Of a stretch of DNA of 64,000 nt, positions 49,473-59,053 are shown in pieces. Source of the stretch: Acinetobacter sp. B51(2017) (lineage in GTDB: Bacteria > Pseudomonadota > Gammaproteobacteria > Pseudomonadales > Moraxellaceae); NCBI RefSeq assembly GCF_003711395.1, contig NZ_PJRJ01000012.1:1-64000 (forward strand), in the 5' to 3' direction. Every line of letters begins with the position of its first letter. The first letter of the stretch is position 1. Below the pieces are notes generated by a model. The model did not search any database, was not told the DNA's origin, and saw nothing but the letters and a program-made list of their open reading frames with translations. The position numbers and the translations under genes were made by a program.

Positions 49473-50132
49473 TTACTTCAAGAAACCATTTTCTGCAAGG
49501 AAATCCATACTAATTTTTGACGCCTGTGGTTGCTCTGCTGCTTTATCACCGAGCAATAAACGTTCGATATAACGCGCCAATACATCTACTTCTAGGTTAA
49601 CGCGGCTGCCCATTTTCCATGTAGAAATATTGGTGCGCTCTGCCGTATGTGGAATTAAATTCAGGCTCAACACATTGCCACGCAAATGGTTAATGGTCAG
49701 GCTAATACCATCCACAGTCACCGAGCCTTTTTCCGCTAAATATTTGGCAATTTCACGCGGCGCTGTCACTTCAAAATACAATGAACGCGCATCTTGGCGT
49801 GCAAGTGTAATTTCACCCACTGCATCGACATGCCCTGACACAATATGTCCACCAAAACGGGTCGTTGGTAACATGGCTTTTTCAACATTCACCGCTTGAC
49901 CCACTTGCCAAGTGCCCAATGTCGTCCGACTTAAGCTTTCACGCGACACATCGGCAGCATACCAATTATCGCCCCATGCAATCACGGTTAAGCAAATGCC
50001 ATTGGTGGCAATTGAATCGCCTAAATGTACATCTGACATATCCGAATCTGTTTGAATACGCACGCGTACGTCACCGCCTACGCTTTGTAGGCTTTCCACT
50101 TTCCCTAAACTTTCAACAATGCCTGTAAACAT
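49473..50132 (-). CDS. ribE: Riboflavin synthase, alpha subunit
   Basis: The enzyme dismutates two 6,7-dimethyl-8-ribityllumazines into riboflavin. The 219-residue protein shows the two lumazine-binding repeats (starting MFTGIVESLG and IVSGHVDAVG). It is the last gene of nrdR-ribD-methylase-ribE, 29 bases after the methylase. No FMN riboswitch is visible in front of this operon. Confidence 0.96.
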   Translation of the reverse strand: MFTGIVESLGKVESLQSVGGDVRVRIQTDSDMSDVHLGDSIATNGICLTVIAWGDNWYAADVSRESLSRTTLGTWQVGQAVNVEKAMLPTTRFGGHIVSGHVDAVGEITLARQDARSLYFEVTAPREIAKYLAEKGSVTVDGISLTINHLRGNVLSLNLIPHTAERTNISTWKMGSRVNLEVDVLARYIERLLLGDKAAEQPQASKISMDFLAENGFLK

Positions 50133-50161
50133 AAGCGGTTCTCTAATCTAAATTTTCTTAT

Positions 50162-51457
50162 TTACCATAAGGCCAATTGTGTAGTCACACTACTGGTATC
50201 TACCCCACCCAACTCTGCATAGTGATGCAATTGCGTCAGCAACTGACGTAATGGTGGGCCAGATTTGGCATGCGTGTCGGTAATCACAATAAATTCTAAT
50301 ACCCGTGCCCGCTCCGACTGACGTTGCTTGCTGACCCGATAACGTGGCACATCTTGGGTCAGTAAAGTGACCCGACCACGTTTTAAATTGGCTTGCAGTA
50401 AATCTGCCGCATCGATATTACCATCAGTTGAATAGCTGGTCAGGATGTAACGCGCGTTAATGGTTGCTAATAATTTTTCATAAGCATCTTTGGCATGCTT
50501 AGATGAGTTATACGGACTCGGGCGTTCTTTACGCCATGCACGGTCAATACCGCTTTTAAAGCCTTTAGTATCCGGTGTAGGTAAATCGACCTGATCCCAA
50601 AGCGTTAAGGCATTGAGTACATGATAATTACTGCTATAGGCATGTTGGTTGTATGGCGGATCTAAATACGCCACATCCACTTCAAAGCTACTCATTTGGT
50701 TGGCAAGGTGCTGCGCATCGACACACCACACTTCGGCCGCAGGTTGCTGCGCTGCGCCAACCTCACAAAAACGACTTGGCGTGAGCCACAGTAACGATTC
50801 AATCCGCTCTAATGCAGTTTGGGTCTTACCACCCCAACCATGATGGAAGCTTTTAAATACACCCGATGTATTACTCACAAAACTGGCTGAATATAACAGC
50901 GGTGCCAGTAATGCACTCATTTCCACGTCATCAATCGCGCCTTGGGCTTGCCAAGTGGCAATTTGCTGCCGAATCGCATCAATACGCATGCCGTTACGAC
51001 GTTTAAAGAACAAACGGTCACGGCTTGGGTCATAAATTTCATCATTACGTGGGCACAAGTTATGCGTGACCCAACCTTTGACTTCTGGCAAACGGTTTAA
51101 ATAATCAATGGCTTTTTGGTAGCCACCCAACTCCTTAAAAGCTGGCGCTTCGGTACAGGATAAAATTGCGCTGTTTAACGCATGACTGTAAGGTTCCCAG
51201 TCATTGGCAATCACACGGTAACCATTCTGCCGTGCCAAACGTGACACCACACCAGAGCCGGCAAAGAAATCGGCAAAAATTGGCGAGCGACCATCGTCAC
51301 GCTTTAAAGTGCCGGTGGTTTCTAGGGCTTCTAAAATAAGATGCAATAAACGACGCTTATTACCTAAATACGGTACCAACTGATGAAAAAGGTATTCATC
51401 GGTCGTGCGCGCGGCATGGCGACGTTTATGATAAACCGTAGATGACTCTGAACTCAT
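50162..51457 (-). CDS. Orphan DNA adenine-N6 methyltransferase (D12 class)
   Basis: The 431-residue protein has YLGNKRRL near residue 30, AdoMet motif I DFFAGSG at 63-69 and catalytic motif IV DPPY at 266-269, with a target-recognition region between. This order is that of class-alpha/D12 adenine methylases. No restriction enzyme is adjacent. Its ATG overlaps the ribD stop by four bases, so it is embedded in the riboflavin operon. From memory, a methylase in this position in A. baumannii (AamA) recognises GAATTC; that specificity is not shown by this sequence. Confidence 0.88.
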   Translation of the reverse strand: MSSESSTVYHKRRHAARTTDEYLFHQLVPYLGNKRRLLHLILEALETTGTLKRDDGRSPIFADFFAGSGVVSRLARQNGYRVIANDWEPYSHALNSAILSCTEAPAFKELGGYQKAIDYLNRLPEVKGWVTHNLCPRNDEIYDPSRDRLFFKRRNGMRIDAIRQQIATWQAQGAIDDVEMSALLAPLLYSASFVSNTSGVFKSFHHGWGGKTQTALERIESLLWLTPSRFCEVGAAQQPAAEVWCVDAQHLANQMSSFEVDVAYLDPPYNQHAYSSNYHVLNALTLWDQVDLPTPDTKGFKSGIDRAWRKERPSPYNSSKHAKDAYEKLLATINARYILTSYSTDGNIDAADLLQANLKRGRVTLLTQDVPRYRVSKQRQSERARVLEFIVITDTHAKSGPPLRQLLTQLHHYAELGGVDTSSVTTQLALW

Positions 51458-52530
51458 AGTGTCTCTTGCATTGGAATCAGTCTTAAACGCACATCGTTGC
51501 CCACTTGCGCAAGGTCGATGAGTTTAAAACGTTGTTGCTCTGCCATACGGCTAAATTCAGCACTAAACATGGCGCGTGCGCTCTGCCCCAGCAAAGTGGG
51601 TGCTACATAACTCAACATTTCATCGACGAGATTGGCATGTAAAAAAGCGGTCGAAAGGGTTGCACCAGCTTCAACCAATACATCGTAAATTTGTTTTTCT
51701 TTTAAAGTCTTGAGTAAATTTTCTAGACTTTGAATTTGGAGTTGCTCGACGCCTAAATCCGCCAGCTCTGTACGATACGGCCCCATCACTATGACCTGTT
51801 CAGGCTGCGCTAAAATTTTAGCCGTTAATGGCAAGCGCCCCTGACGATCTAAGATCACCCGTTTAGGTTGCACCACTGTTGCTAAATCAACACCTTGTAG
51901 CTCACGTACATTTAATTGACAGTCATCAGCCAGTACAGTTTCAATACCTGTAATCACCGCACCAGAAATTGCACGCCAATGTTGTACATCTAAACGTGCT
52001 TCAGTACCGGTAATCCATTTCGATTCACCTGACGCCATAGCAGTACGACCATCTAAGCTTGAAGCTATTTTTAAACGTACATAAGGCAAACCCGTGGCCA
52101 TGGCTTTTAAAAAGCCCAAATTGAGTTGATGCGCTTGTTGCTCTAAAACACCCACTTCAACTTGAATACCAGCATCACGTAAAATTTGTACGCCCTTGCC
52201 TGCCACCAATGGATTTGGGTCAGGACACGCCACCACCACTTTCGCTACACCCGCTGCAACCAAACCTTTCGCACATGGCGGTGTACGACCATAATGTGCA
52301 CAAGGCTCTAAAGTCACATACGCAGTCGCGCCTTGCGCTTGTTCACCTGCAGCACGCAGCGCAAACACTTCGGCATGTGGTTGACCAGCTTTCGGATGAA
52401 AACCCTCACCAATCAGCTTGCCATCTTTGACGATCACACAGCCGACATTTGGGTTGGGCTTGGTTGAATATTGTCCACGGCGTGCCAGTTCAATGGCTTG
52501 CTGCATCCAGATATGATCTTGGCTCATCAT
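51454..52530 (-). CDS. ribD: Bifunctional riboflavin deaminase/reductase
   Basis: RibD deaminates and then reduces the pyrimidine intermediate of riboflavin synthesis. The 358-residue protein has the zinc deaminase motif HAEVFAL plus PCAHYGRTPPC at the N terminus and the reductase domain (KIASSLDGRTAM, SKWITG) after about residue 145. It directly abuts nrdR and overlaps the methylase. Confidence 0.96.
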   Translation of the reverse strand: MMSQDHIWMQQAIELARRGQYSTKPNPNVGCVIVKDGKLIGEGFHPKAGQPHAEVFALRAAGEQAQGATAYVTLEPCAHYGRTPPCAKGLVAAGVAKVVVACPDPNPLVAGKGVQILRDAGIQVEVGVLEQQAHQLNLGFLKAMATGLPYVRLKIASSLDGRTAMASGESKWITGTEARLDVQHWRAISGAVITGIETVLADDCQLNVRELQGVDLATVVQPKRVILDRQGRLPLTAKILAQPEQVIVMGPYRTELADLGVEQLQIQSLENLLKTLKEKQIYDVLVEAGATLSTAFLHANLVDEMLSYVAPTLLGQSARAMFSAEFSRMAEQQRFKLIDLAQVGNDVRLRLIPMQETL

Positions 52531-52998
52531 TTATTCAGCCTCTTGATCGCGTTGTTGCATTTGTTCAATCTGACGACGAAAGGCTTCAACATCTTGAAAA
52601 TCTTGATATACCGAGGCAAAACGTACATAGGCCACATGATCCATAGCAAATAAGGCTTGCATGACAATTTCGCCAATGGTGCGTGATTTGACATCCCGTT
52701 CGCCTAAACGACGAATTTTGAGTTGGATATCGCTGAGTACCGCTTCAATTTGTTCTTGGGTAACAGGACGCTTTTGTAGTGCGTGCATTAAAGAACGACG
52801 TAATTTGGCTTCATCAAAGGGTTCATTTTTACCATCGGACTTAATCACCCGTGGCATGACCACTTCGTAGCTTTCGAATGTGGTAAAACGCTCGCCGCAA
52901 CTAATACACTCACGACGACGACGGATTTGACAACCCTCTGCTGCCAAGCGCGAATCAATTACTTTACTATCTGCAGCGTTGCAAAATGGACAATGCAT
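52531..52998 (-). CDS. nrdR: Transcriptional repressor NrdR
   Basis: NrdR represses ribonucleotide reductase genes in response to ATP/dATP. The 155-residue protein has the zinc ribbon (CPFC near the N terminus, later CISCGERF) and the ATP-cone domain ([16 protein letters not shown]). It is first in the operon with ribD, a common pairing. Confidence 0.96.
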   Translation of the reverse strand: MHCPFCNAADSKVIDSRLAAEGCQIRRRRECISCGERFTTFESYEVVMPRVIKSDGKNEPFDEAKLRRSLMHALQKRPVTQEQIEAVLSDIQLKIRRLGERDVKSRTIGEIVMQALFAMDHVAYVRFASVYQDFQDVEAFRRQIEQMQQRDQEAE

Positions 52999-53023
52999 AG
53001 CGTTAAAATTGAACCCAAAAAAT

Positions 53024-53040
53024 GAATTCGAAGTGTAGCA
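53024..53040 (-). promoter_or_regulatory. Apparent nrdR-rib promoter with an overlapping GAATTC site
   Basis: On the minus strand an extended -10, TGC then TACACT (complement of 53032-53040), lies two bases before GAATTC (53024-53029), which would cover the transcription start. I see no good -35. The start codon of nrdR is about 26 bases further. Confidence 0.4.
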
Positions 53041-53067
53041 AAATGTGGCGCTTTACGCTAGATATGG

Positions 53068-53094
53068 AAAAAAAACAGCCCTTTCGGGCTGTTT
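53068..53094 (-). terminator. Terminator of glnK-amtB
   Basis: AAACAGCCC (53073-53081) pairs with GGGCTGTTT (53086-53094) around TTTC, followed on the minus strand by a run of Ts. It lies 22 bases past the amtB stop. Confidence 0.9.
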
Positions 53095-53115
53095 AATACT
53101 ATATATAGGTTTTAA

Positions 53116-54519
53116 TCAATCGACACGTTCGCCATGTTGACTTAAATCTAGTCCCATGCGTTCATCATCAGATGCCACACGAATACCTATGCTTAAATCG
53201 AGAACTTTTAAGATAATGAAAGTTAGAATTGCCGAATAAGCCACGGTTGCCAGTACACCTTCAATTTGCACCCAAAGTTGGCTCATTAAATTGGCAGGCA
53301 CTGCATCGCCCATAATAAACTCGCTGGCAAAGAAAGCGGTTAAAATCGCACCAACAATACCACCAACACCATGCAGACCAAAAGCATCCAGTGAGTCATC
53401 GGCTTTAAGCATACGTTTTAATGCGGTAATACCCCAGAAACACACCACGCCACCAATGAGGCCCATGGCCAAAGCACCACCCACAGTGACAAAACCAGCC
53501 GCAGGGGTAATCACCACTAAACCTGCAACCGCACCAGACGCACCGCCTAAGACAGAAGCTTTACCACGTACAATTTTTTCAGTCATTAACCAAGATAGTG
53601 TTGCTGCTGCTGCTGCCACTTGGGTCACAATTAACGCATAACCTGCTGAACCATTGGCACCTAATGCTGAACCACCGTTAAAGCCAAACCAACCGACCCA
53701 CAGTAAACTTGCACCCAGTACAGTAAGGGTCAAGTTATGTGGCGCCATCGATTCACGGCCAAGCCCCATACGTTTACCTAGCATATAAGCTGCCACTAAA
53801 CCGGCCACACCCGAGTTAATATGCACGACTGTACCACCGGCAAAATCTAGTGCGCCGTCGTTGCCTAACCAACCGCCACCCCAAACCCAATGGGTAATTG
53901 GGGCATAAACTACAATCGACCAAATCGCAATAAACGCGACAAAAGCACCAAATTTCATGCGCTCTGCGATTGAACCACTAATAATGGCAACCGTGATAAT
54001 CGCAAAGGTCATTTGGAAAATAACAAATAAGATTTCAGGAATAGAACCACTTAAGGCATCTGTTCCAATGCCAGACAGCATCATTTTATCGAGGTTACCA
54101 ATAAAGGCATTGCCTTCACCAAAGGCCAGTGAGTAACCTACCGCAACCCAAGTAATACTCACCACCGCTGCTGCGACAAAGCTATGCGCCATGGTACTTA
54201 ACACGTTTTTCTTACGCACCATACCCGCATAAAACAGCGCTAGCCCCGGAATAGTCATCAATAGAACCAGTGCGGTAGAAATTAAAATCCAAGCAGTATC
54301 ACCTGTATCTAAAGTAACTTCTGCCTCAACTTCTTGATCAACTGCTACCCCATCTACGACATTGCTAGGCACTGTTGTAGCTGTAGGTGAAATGTCTTGA
54401 TGACTAACCACTGTGACATTTTGACTCGGTGTTTCTACTGTAGTCGCTTGTTGAGCCCATACAGTAGACCCACCTAGTAATGCGCTGGATAAACCAAACG
54501 CAAGCAGCGCTTTTTTCAT
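53116..54519 (-). CDS. amtB: Ammonium transporter AmtB
   Basis: AmtB imports ammonium and is blocked by GlnK when nitrogen is ample. The 467-residue precursor has a signal peptide (ending near VWAQ, about 23), an acidic, Thr/Val-rich extension to about residue 70, and the 11-helix Amt core starting DTAWILISTALVLLM; the pore His are in HWVWGGGW and GLHGVGG. It follows glnK at 60 bases in the normal glnK-amtB order. Confidence 0.96.
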   Translation of the reverse strand: MKKALLAFGLSSALLGGSTVWAQQATTVETPSQNVTVVSHQDISPTATTVPSNVVDGVAVDQEVEAEVTLDTGDTAWILISTALVLLMTIPGLALFYAGMVRKKNVLSTMAHSFVAAAVVSITWVAVGYSLAFGEGNAFIGNLDKMMLSGIGTDALSGSIPEILFVIFQMTFAIITVAIISGSIAERMKFGAFVAFIAIWSIVVYAPITHWVWGGGWLGNDGALDFAGGTVVHINSGVAGLVAAYMLGKRMGLGRESMAPHNLTLTVLGASLLWVGWFGFNGGSALGANGSAGYALIVTQVAAAAATLSWLMTEKIVRGKASVLGGASGAVAGLVVITPAAGFVTVGGALAMGLIGGVVCFWGITALKRMLKADDSLDAFGLHGVGGIVGAILTAFFASEFIMGDAVPANLMSQLWVQIEGVLATVAYSAILTFIILKVLDLSIGIRVASDDERMGLDLSQHGERVD

Positions 54520-54579
54520 TCGTTTCCCCCAACCGTGTTTTTGTAAGTTATGCCCTAGCGAGCAAACTTCATGCCAACC

Positions 54580-54954
<375 letters not shown>

Positions 54955-54958
54955 TTAT

Positions 54959-55006
54959 GTTCAATTTCCGTGCCAAAGCCTTAAGGTTGGGGGATGTTAA
55001 GGCTTT
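54959..55006 (-). promoter_or_regulatory. Sigma-54-like promoter of glnK-amtB with inverted repeat
   Basis: On the minus strand TGGCACG (complement of 54969-54975), four bases, then TTGAA (complement of 54960-54964) resembles the -24/-12 element; the -12 has A where the consensus has C. AAAGCCTTAA (54975-54984) and TTAAGGCTTT (54997-55006) form a 10-bp inverted repeat touching the -24 side. Confidence 0.55.
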
Positions 55007-55192
55007 TCACTTGGCTCTATTTATACATTATTTTAACCTTTCCCACGTAGTGAGAATCTTAAAATAAATACATATTTACTCAGAAAATAACGATTAAGCT
55101 TATTGAAGATGGGTATATTTTTCTATCACGACTAGGGGCAATCAGCCGGCAATGCTACACTGAATGGACTTAGTTATTGATTGGACTTCTCT

Positions 55193-55417
55193 ATGTTCGA
55201 AACCTTGATCCAAGCCATTTTGCAGCAAGTTGAACAACCAAAAAAAGATTTAGAACATAATCTTAGAGCCTTATTACAAGAGGCTGTAAGCAAAATGGAT
55301 TTAGTGTCGCAACACGAAATTGAACGCCAACGCCAAGCCTTAGCCCAAGCCAATTTACGTTTAGACCAACTTATGCAACAGCTTGAAGCACTCGAACAGC
55401 AGCTTAAAGACAAATAG
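55193..55417 (+). CDS. ubiK: Ubiquinone biosynthesis accessory factor UbiK
   Basis: The 74-residue protein matches the BMFP/UbiK family: an N-terminal amphipathic helix (FETLIQAILQQ), then a C-terminal coiled coil that forms trimers. UbiK assists the soluble Ubi complex at the membrane. I start at the ATG; a TTG four codons before is possible. It lies 66 bases before comM. Confidence 0.85.
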   Translation: MFETLIQAILQQVEQPKKDLEHNLRALLQEAVSKMDLVSQHEIERQRQALAQANLRLDQLMQQLEALEQQLKDK

Positions 55418-55483
55418 CACCTATTTTGTGCATTTTTTAAGCAACACAGTCCGCATAGTCTGCACCAATAAGGAGCACTCTAG

Positions 55484-56968
55484 ATGTCGTTTGCTAAAAT
55501 TTATACCCGTGGTGTACTCGGTTTAGATGCACCCCTCATTGAAGTTGAAGTACATATTAGTCAAGGTCTACCCTCTTTGACCATGGTGGGCCTAGCCGAA
55601 GCTGCGGTACGCGAAAGTAAAGATCGAGTTCGCTCGGCGATTATTAACAGTGGTTTTAATTTTCCCACCAAACGCTTAACCATTAACTTAGCCCCTGCAG
55701 ATTTGCCTAAAGATGGTGCACGCCTCGATTTAGCCATTGCTTTAGGGATTTTAATTGCCTCAGGTCAATTGCCTGAGCAGAGTACTGAACAACTCGAATT
55801 TATTGGTGAATTAGCTTTAGATGGTCAATTACGCCCAACCACAGGCACTTTAAGCATTGCGATTGCTTGTCAGCAAGCAGGTCATCAGTTGATTTTACCG
55901 CATACCAATGCCATAGATGCCGCCAAGTTAAACGGTTTTGAGGTTTTTGCAGCCACCAATTTAACTGAGGTGTGTGGTCATTTATCAGGACAACATCCCT
56001 TAAGTGTTTATCAAGCCCCACAAGCACAGACCCAATTGGCTCATTATTTAGATTTAGCCGATGTCAAAGGACAACTCAGACCACGGCGTGCTTTAGAAAT
56101 TGCTGCGGCAGGCGGACATTCTTTATTATTTAAAGGTCCACCCGGTACAGGTAAAACTCTCTTGGCATCGCGCTTAGCAGGGATCTTGCCGCCTTTAACA
56201 CTAGAAGAAAATCTAGAAGTGGCACGTATTTATTCGGTAGCCAATGTTCAATATCATTTTGGTGAACGCCCTTTTCGCGCGCCACATCATACCGCATCAG
56301 CCATTGCTTTAGTGGGGGGCGGTTCACAGCCCAAACCTGGGGAAATTACGCTTTCGCATTTAGGCGTATTATTTTTAGATGAGCTGCCTGAGTTTGATCG
56401 CAAGGTATTAGAAGTATTACGCCAACCCTTAGAGTCTAAGGAAATTGTGATTTCGCGTGCTTCTCGGCAAATGACCTTTCCCGCCAATTTTCAGCTGATT
56501 GCTGCAATGAATCCCTGCCCTTGTGGTTATGCTTTTCATCAAGATCAACGCTGCCAATGTTCGGCCGTGGCGATTCAGCGTTACCAAAATCGTATTTCTG
56601 GGCCTTTATTAGATCGCATTGATTTACATATTGATGTCCCACCTTTGCCCGCTGCAGAGCTACAAAGCACCAGCAGTACCGAGAACTCAGCCACAGTACG
56701 CGCTCGAGTCATGCAAGCTTATCAGCAGCAAATGCAGCGGCAAAGCTGCCTAAATGCCGCCTTAAGCCCGCAACAGCTGCAACATTATGCGAGTTTGCAA
56801 CCACAAGCCGAGCAAATTTTGGCGCTAGCCCAACAACGTCTAAACCTCTCGGCACGCGCCTATCATCGTGTGTTACGAGTGGCGCGTACTATCGCGGATT
56901 TATCATTAACAGACAATATTGAAAATCAGCATATTACTGAGGCGCTGTCTTATCGTGGAGCTAGCTAA
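55484..56968 (+). CDS. comM: ComM/YifB AAA+ ATPase of the Mg-chelatase family
   Basis: ComM is a hexameric helicase that promotes branch migration during natural transformation. The 494-residue protein has an N-terminal Lon-like domain (about 1-170), Walker A GPPGTGKT near 217, Walker B LFLDELPEF and a C-terminal Mg-chelatase domain with four clustered Cys (CPCGY then CQC). AAGGAG precedes the ATG. Intact comM suits a transformable Acinetobacter. The 3' end overlaps the patatin gene by eight bases. Confidence 0.94.
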   Translation: MSFAKIYTRGVLGLDAPLIEVEVHISQGLPSLTMVGLAEAAVRESKDRVRSAIINSGFNFPTKRLTINLAPADLPKDGARLDLAIALGILIASGQLPEQSTEQLEFIGELALDGQLRPTTGTLSIAIACQQAGHQLILPHTNAIDAAKLNGFEVFAATNLTEVCGHLSGQHPLSVYQAPQAQTQLAHYLDLADVKGQLRPRRALEIAAAGGHSLLFKGPPGTGKTLLASRLAGILPPLTLEENLEVARIYSVANVQYHFGERPFRAPHHTASAIALVGGGSQPKPGEITLSHLGVLFLDELPEFDRKVLEVLRQPLESKEIVISRASRQMTFPANFQLIAAMNPCPCGYAFHQDQRCQCSAVAIQRYQNRISGPLLDRIDLHIDVPPLPAAELQSTSSTENSATVRARVMQAYQQQMQRQSCLNAALSPQQLQHYASLQPQAEQILALAQQRLNLSARAYHRVLRVARTIADLSLTDNIENQHITEALSYRGAS

Positions 56969-57896
56969 TCAGTTCACAAATTTTATCCAAATCAAGATGA
57001 TGCTTTTGAATTAAACGTGCAGCTTCTTGTTGTAATAAACACACATTACCTTGGCTTGCATTATCTAAGTCATCGGACGCGTAGCTGAGGTTGTGTTGCA
57101 ATCTAAAATAACGTGCTGGCTCAAGCAGATTATTGAGCTGATAATCTACAGCATCTGCCATGCCATCAAACATACAATTCAGCAGGGGTAAAACCCATTC
57201 TACTTTGCCCCAGTGTTTGGCTTCTTGATAGCCAATCGGACGCACTAGCTCCCCTGTACCTAAAGACAAGACAAAAATATCTGGGTCATCGGGGAAAATT
57301 CGCCGTGCTTCAGCATAGGCGGACATGGCAGGATTATTAATAAAAATACCACCATCAACCAATACCCGTGGCTCAGCATTGACCAAAATCTTCGCTGGTT
57401 CAAAATAGGTCGGTGCTGCAGCAGTGGCGCGTCCTGCATCACGCATCAATACATCAGCATGTTCAGCACGCCAACTCTTTAAAAATAAAGGTTCACGCTT
57501 TTCTAGATCATAGGTCGTAATCATGGTTTTAACCAAGCATTTGGCCAAATCGGTATTTTCAAAATAGTCCGCTAATACTGTCTCTAAACCCACAGCCGAG
57601 TAGCGCTCATCTAACAAACCGCCTACCGAGGCAAAGCCTTTCCATAAAGAGCGTGCAAAAATTTCACGGCCACGCTGGGCATAAATTTCGGCAAGTTCCG
57701 CCGCACTATATTCGGCTCGCCCTATATGATCAGCTTTGGCTAAACCTAGACTTAAAATAGCGCCTGTCGAGGTACCTGCAAATAAATCAAAACATTGGCT
57801 AATGGGTTTTTGGGTGCGTTTTTCGATTTCAGCCAATACCAAGGCTGGGATAATGCCGCGAATGCCTCCGCCATCGATGCTTAATATTTTTTTCAT
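56961..57896 (-). CDS. Patatin-like phospholipase
   Basis: The 311-residue protein has the patatin triad elements: oxyanion loop GGGIRG (9-14), nucleophile Ser43 in GTSTG, and Asp181 in VDGG. No signal peptide is present, so it is cytoplasmic or secreted by a special route. It should hydrolyse acyl chains from lipids. Similar stand-alone proteins are frequent; the CapV effectors of CBASS belong to the same fold, but no cyclase gene is near. Single gene, convergent with comM. Confidence 0.9.
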   Translation of the reverse strand: MKKILSIDGGGIRGIIPALVLAEIEKRTQKPISQCFDLFAGTSTGAILSLGLAKADHIGRAEYSAAELAEIYAQRGREIFARSLWKGFASVGGLLDERYSAVGLETVLADYFENTDLAKCLVKTMITTYDLEKREPLFLKSWRAEHADVLMRDAGRATAAAPTYFEPAKILVNAEPRVLVDGGIFINNPAMSAYAEARRIFPDDPDIFVLSLGTGELVRPIGYQEAKHWGKVEWVLPLLNCMFDGMADAVDYQLNNLLEPARYFRLQHNLSYASDDLDNASQGNVCLLQQEAARLIQKHHLDLDKICELIS

Positions 57897-57939
57897 GCTT
57901 GATGCTCTATGCTTATTATTGTCTTATTTTTATAACATA

Positions 57940-57965
57940 AAAAAGGCGACCTTATTGTCGCCTTT
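57940..57965 (-). terminator. Terminator after the first TorF-like gene
   Basis: AAAGGCGAC (57942-57950) pairs with GTCGCCTTT (57957-57965), with T-run on the minus strand, 20 bases past the stop. Confidence 0.85.
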
Positions 57966-57985
57966 ATGCTGTTAAGCATTTACGC

Positions 57986-58747
57986 TTAGAAGCTATAGCT
58001 TAAGCCGAGTACCAATTTATTTTTTTGTTTTTCATCCACACGGTCATAACCACCCACAATAAAATCGACACTCATCTGTGCACCAGTCTTACCGAGTGGA
58101 TGACTTAAACCCACATTAAAATGACGGAAAGCAAAGTCTTCTGTCGTGTCAAAATATTGACTCGTATCATCATTATAGTAGTACATACCTAAAGCGGTAT
58201 TTAACGTAAAATCGCGTACTAAAGGACGGCTATAAGAAGCCAATAGATAGGTATCACCAGTATTACCCCAAGTTACATCATCCCACAGCGTTTGTGCGCT
58301 GAGACTAAAATCTTTGTAATTTAAGCCAATGACACTTTCCAATGCATCAACATCGGCATCTGACTCATAGTAATAATAGTAAATTGCACCAAGGTTATAA
58401 CCCCAATCTTGATTGATTGCACCGTTATAACCTAGATAGAAATCATGCTCAAAGGTATCACTTCCCGTATAGTCATCTACAATTGGGTCATAATCTGTTA
58501 AAGAATAACCAATGGTTGAACCCCAATAGCCCGCATAAAAACCAGAAGCATGGCTATAATCTAGACCACCTTGAAGAGTCGCTTTATCATTTTCTGGCGT
58601 ATTGGTTAAACCACGTAAATAGTAGCTAGAAATTACGGCAATATTACCGCTAATTTGATGCTCAGATACCGCTGGCGCAGCAGCAAAAGTACTATTTGCC
58701 CCTAGAGTGAATAATAACGCGGCTGATATTTTTGTCGTGAATTGCAT
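57986..58747 (-). CDS. TorF-family putative porin (copy 1)
   Basis: The 253-residue precursor has a signal peptide ending in TFAAA at about residue 23 and an outer-membrane beta-barrel with alternating aromatic strands ending in a C-terminal Phe (LGLSYSF). SSYYLRGLT, YAGYWGST and FEHDFYLGY are typical of the TIGR02001/TorF family. I start at MQFTTK, seven bases after AGGGG; an ATG six codons earlier sits on the ribosome site. The substrate is unknown. Confidence 0.88.
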   Translation of the reverse strand: MQFTTKISAALLFTLGANSTFAAAPAVSEHQISGNIAVISSYYLRGLTNTPENDKATLQGGLDYSHASGFYAGYWGSTIGYSLTDYDPIVDDYTGSDTFEHDFYLGYNGAINQDWGYNLGAIYYYYYESDADVDALESVIGLNYKDFSLSAQTLWDDVTWGNTGDTYLLASYSRPLVRDFTLNTALGMYYYNDDTSQYFDTTEDFAFRHFNVGLSHPLGKTGAQMSVDFIVGGYDRVDEKQKNKLVLGLSYSF

Positions 58748-59010
58748 TGATAATCCCCTGCCCATCTGGCATCGATCTAAACATTTAGGTTACTTAGATC
58801 AGCTTTAGCAATTGCTATGCCAAAGCGGGTTAAAACCAAAAAAATTAAGCAATGAAAAATACAATAATTGTTTGTTTCATATTTATTTTTAATTTAAATC
58901 TAAAATTTTTTTATCTTTAAAAGCTGCATTAAAAATCATAAATTTGCTTAGTCGATTGCAGCAAAATACCTAATATTGAAATATTTGGGCACGATGCAAA
59001 AAAATTGTTT

Positions 59011-59050
59011 AAAAACAGTGCAGCTTTAGCAGGATTGCTGCACTGTTTTT
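59011..59050 (-). terminator. Terminator after the second TorF-like gene
   Basis: AAAAACAGTGCAGC (59011-59024) and GCTGCACTGTTTTT (59037-59050) form a 14-bp stem directly past the stop, with Ts on the minus strand. Confidence 0.9.
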
Positions 59051-59053
59051 GAC

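Noticed and set aside
50133..50161. FMN riboswitch expected ahead of a riboflavin gene
   Set aside because: Only 29 bases separate the methylase and ribE, and no RFN-element sequence is seen before nrdR either.
50162..51457. Methylase as half of a restriction-modification system
   Set aside because: No nuclease gene is adjacent and the gene is coupled to ribD and ribE.
56961..57896. Patatin gene as part of a CBASS anti-phage operon
   Set aside because: No CD-NTase, HORMA/TRIP13 or Cap2/Cap3 gene lies nearby; both flanks are housekeeping or porin genes.
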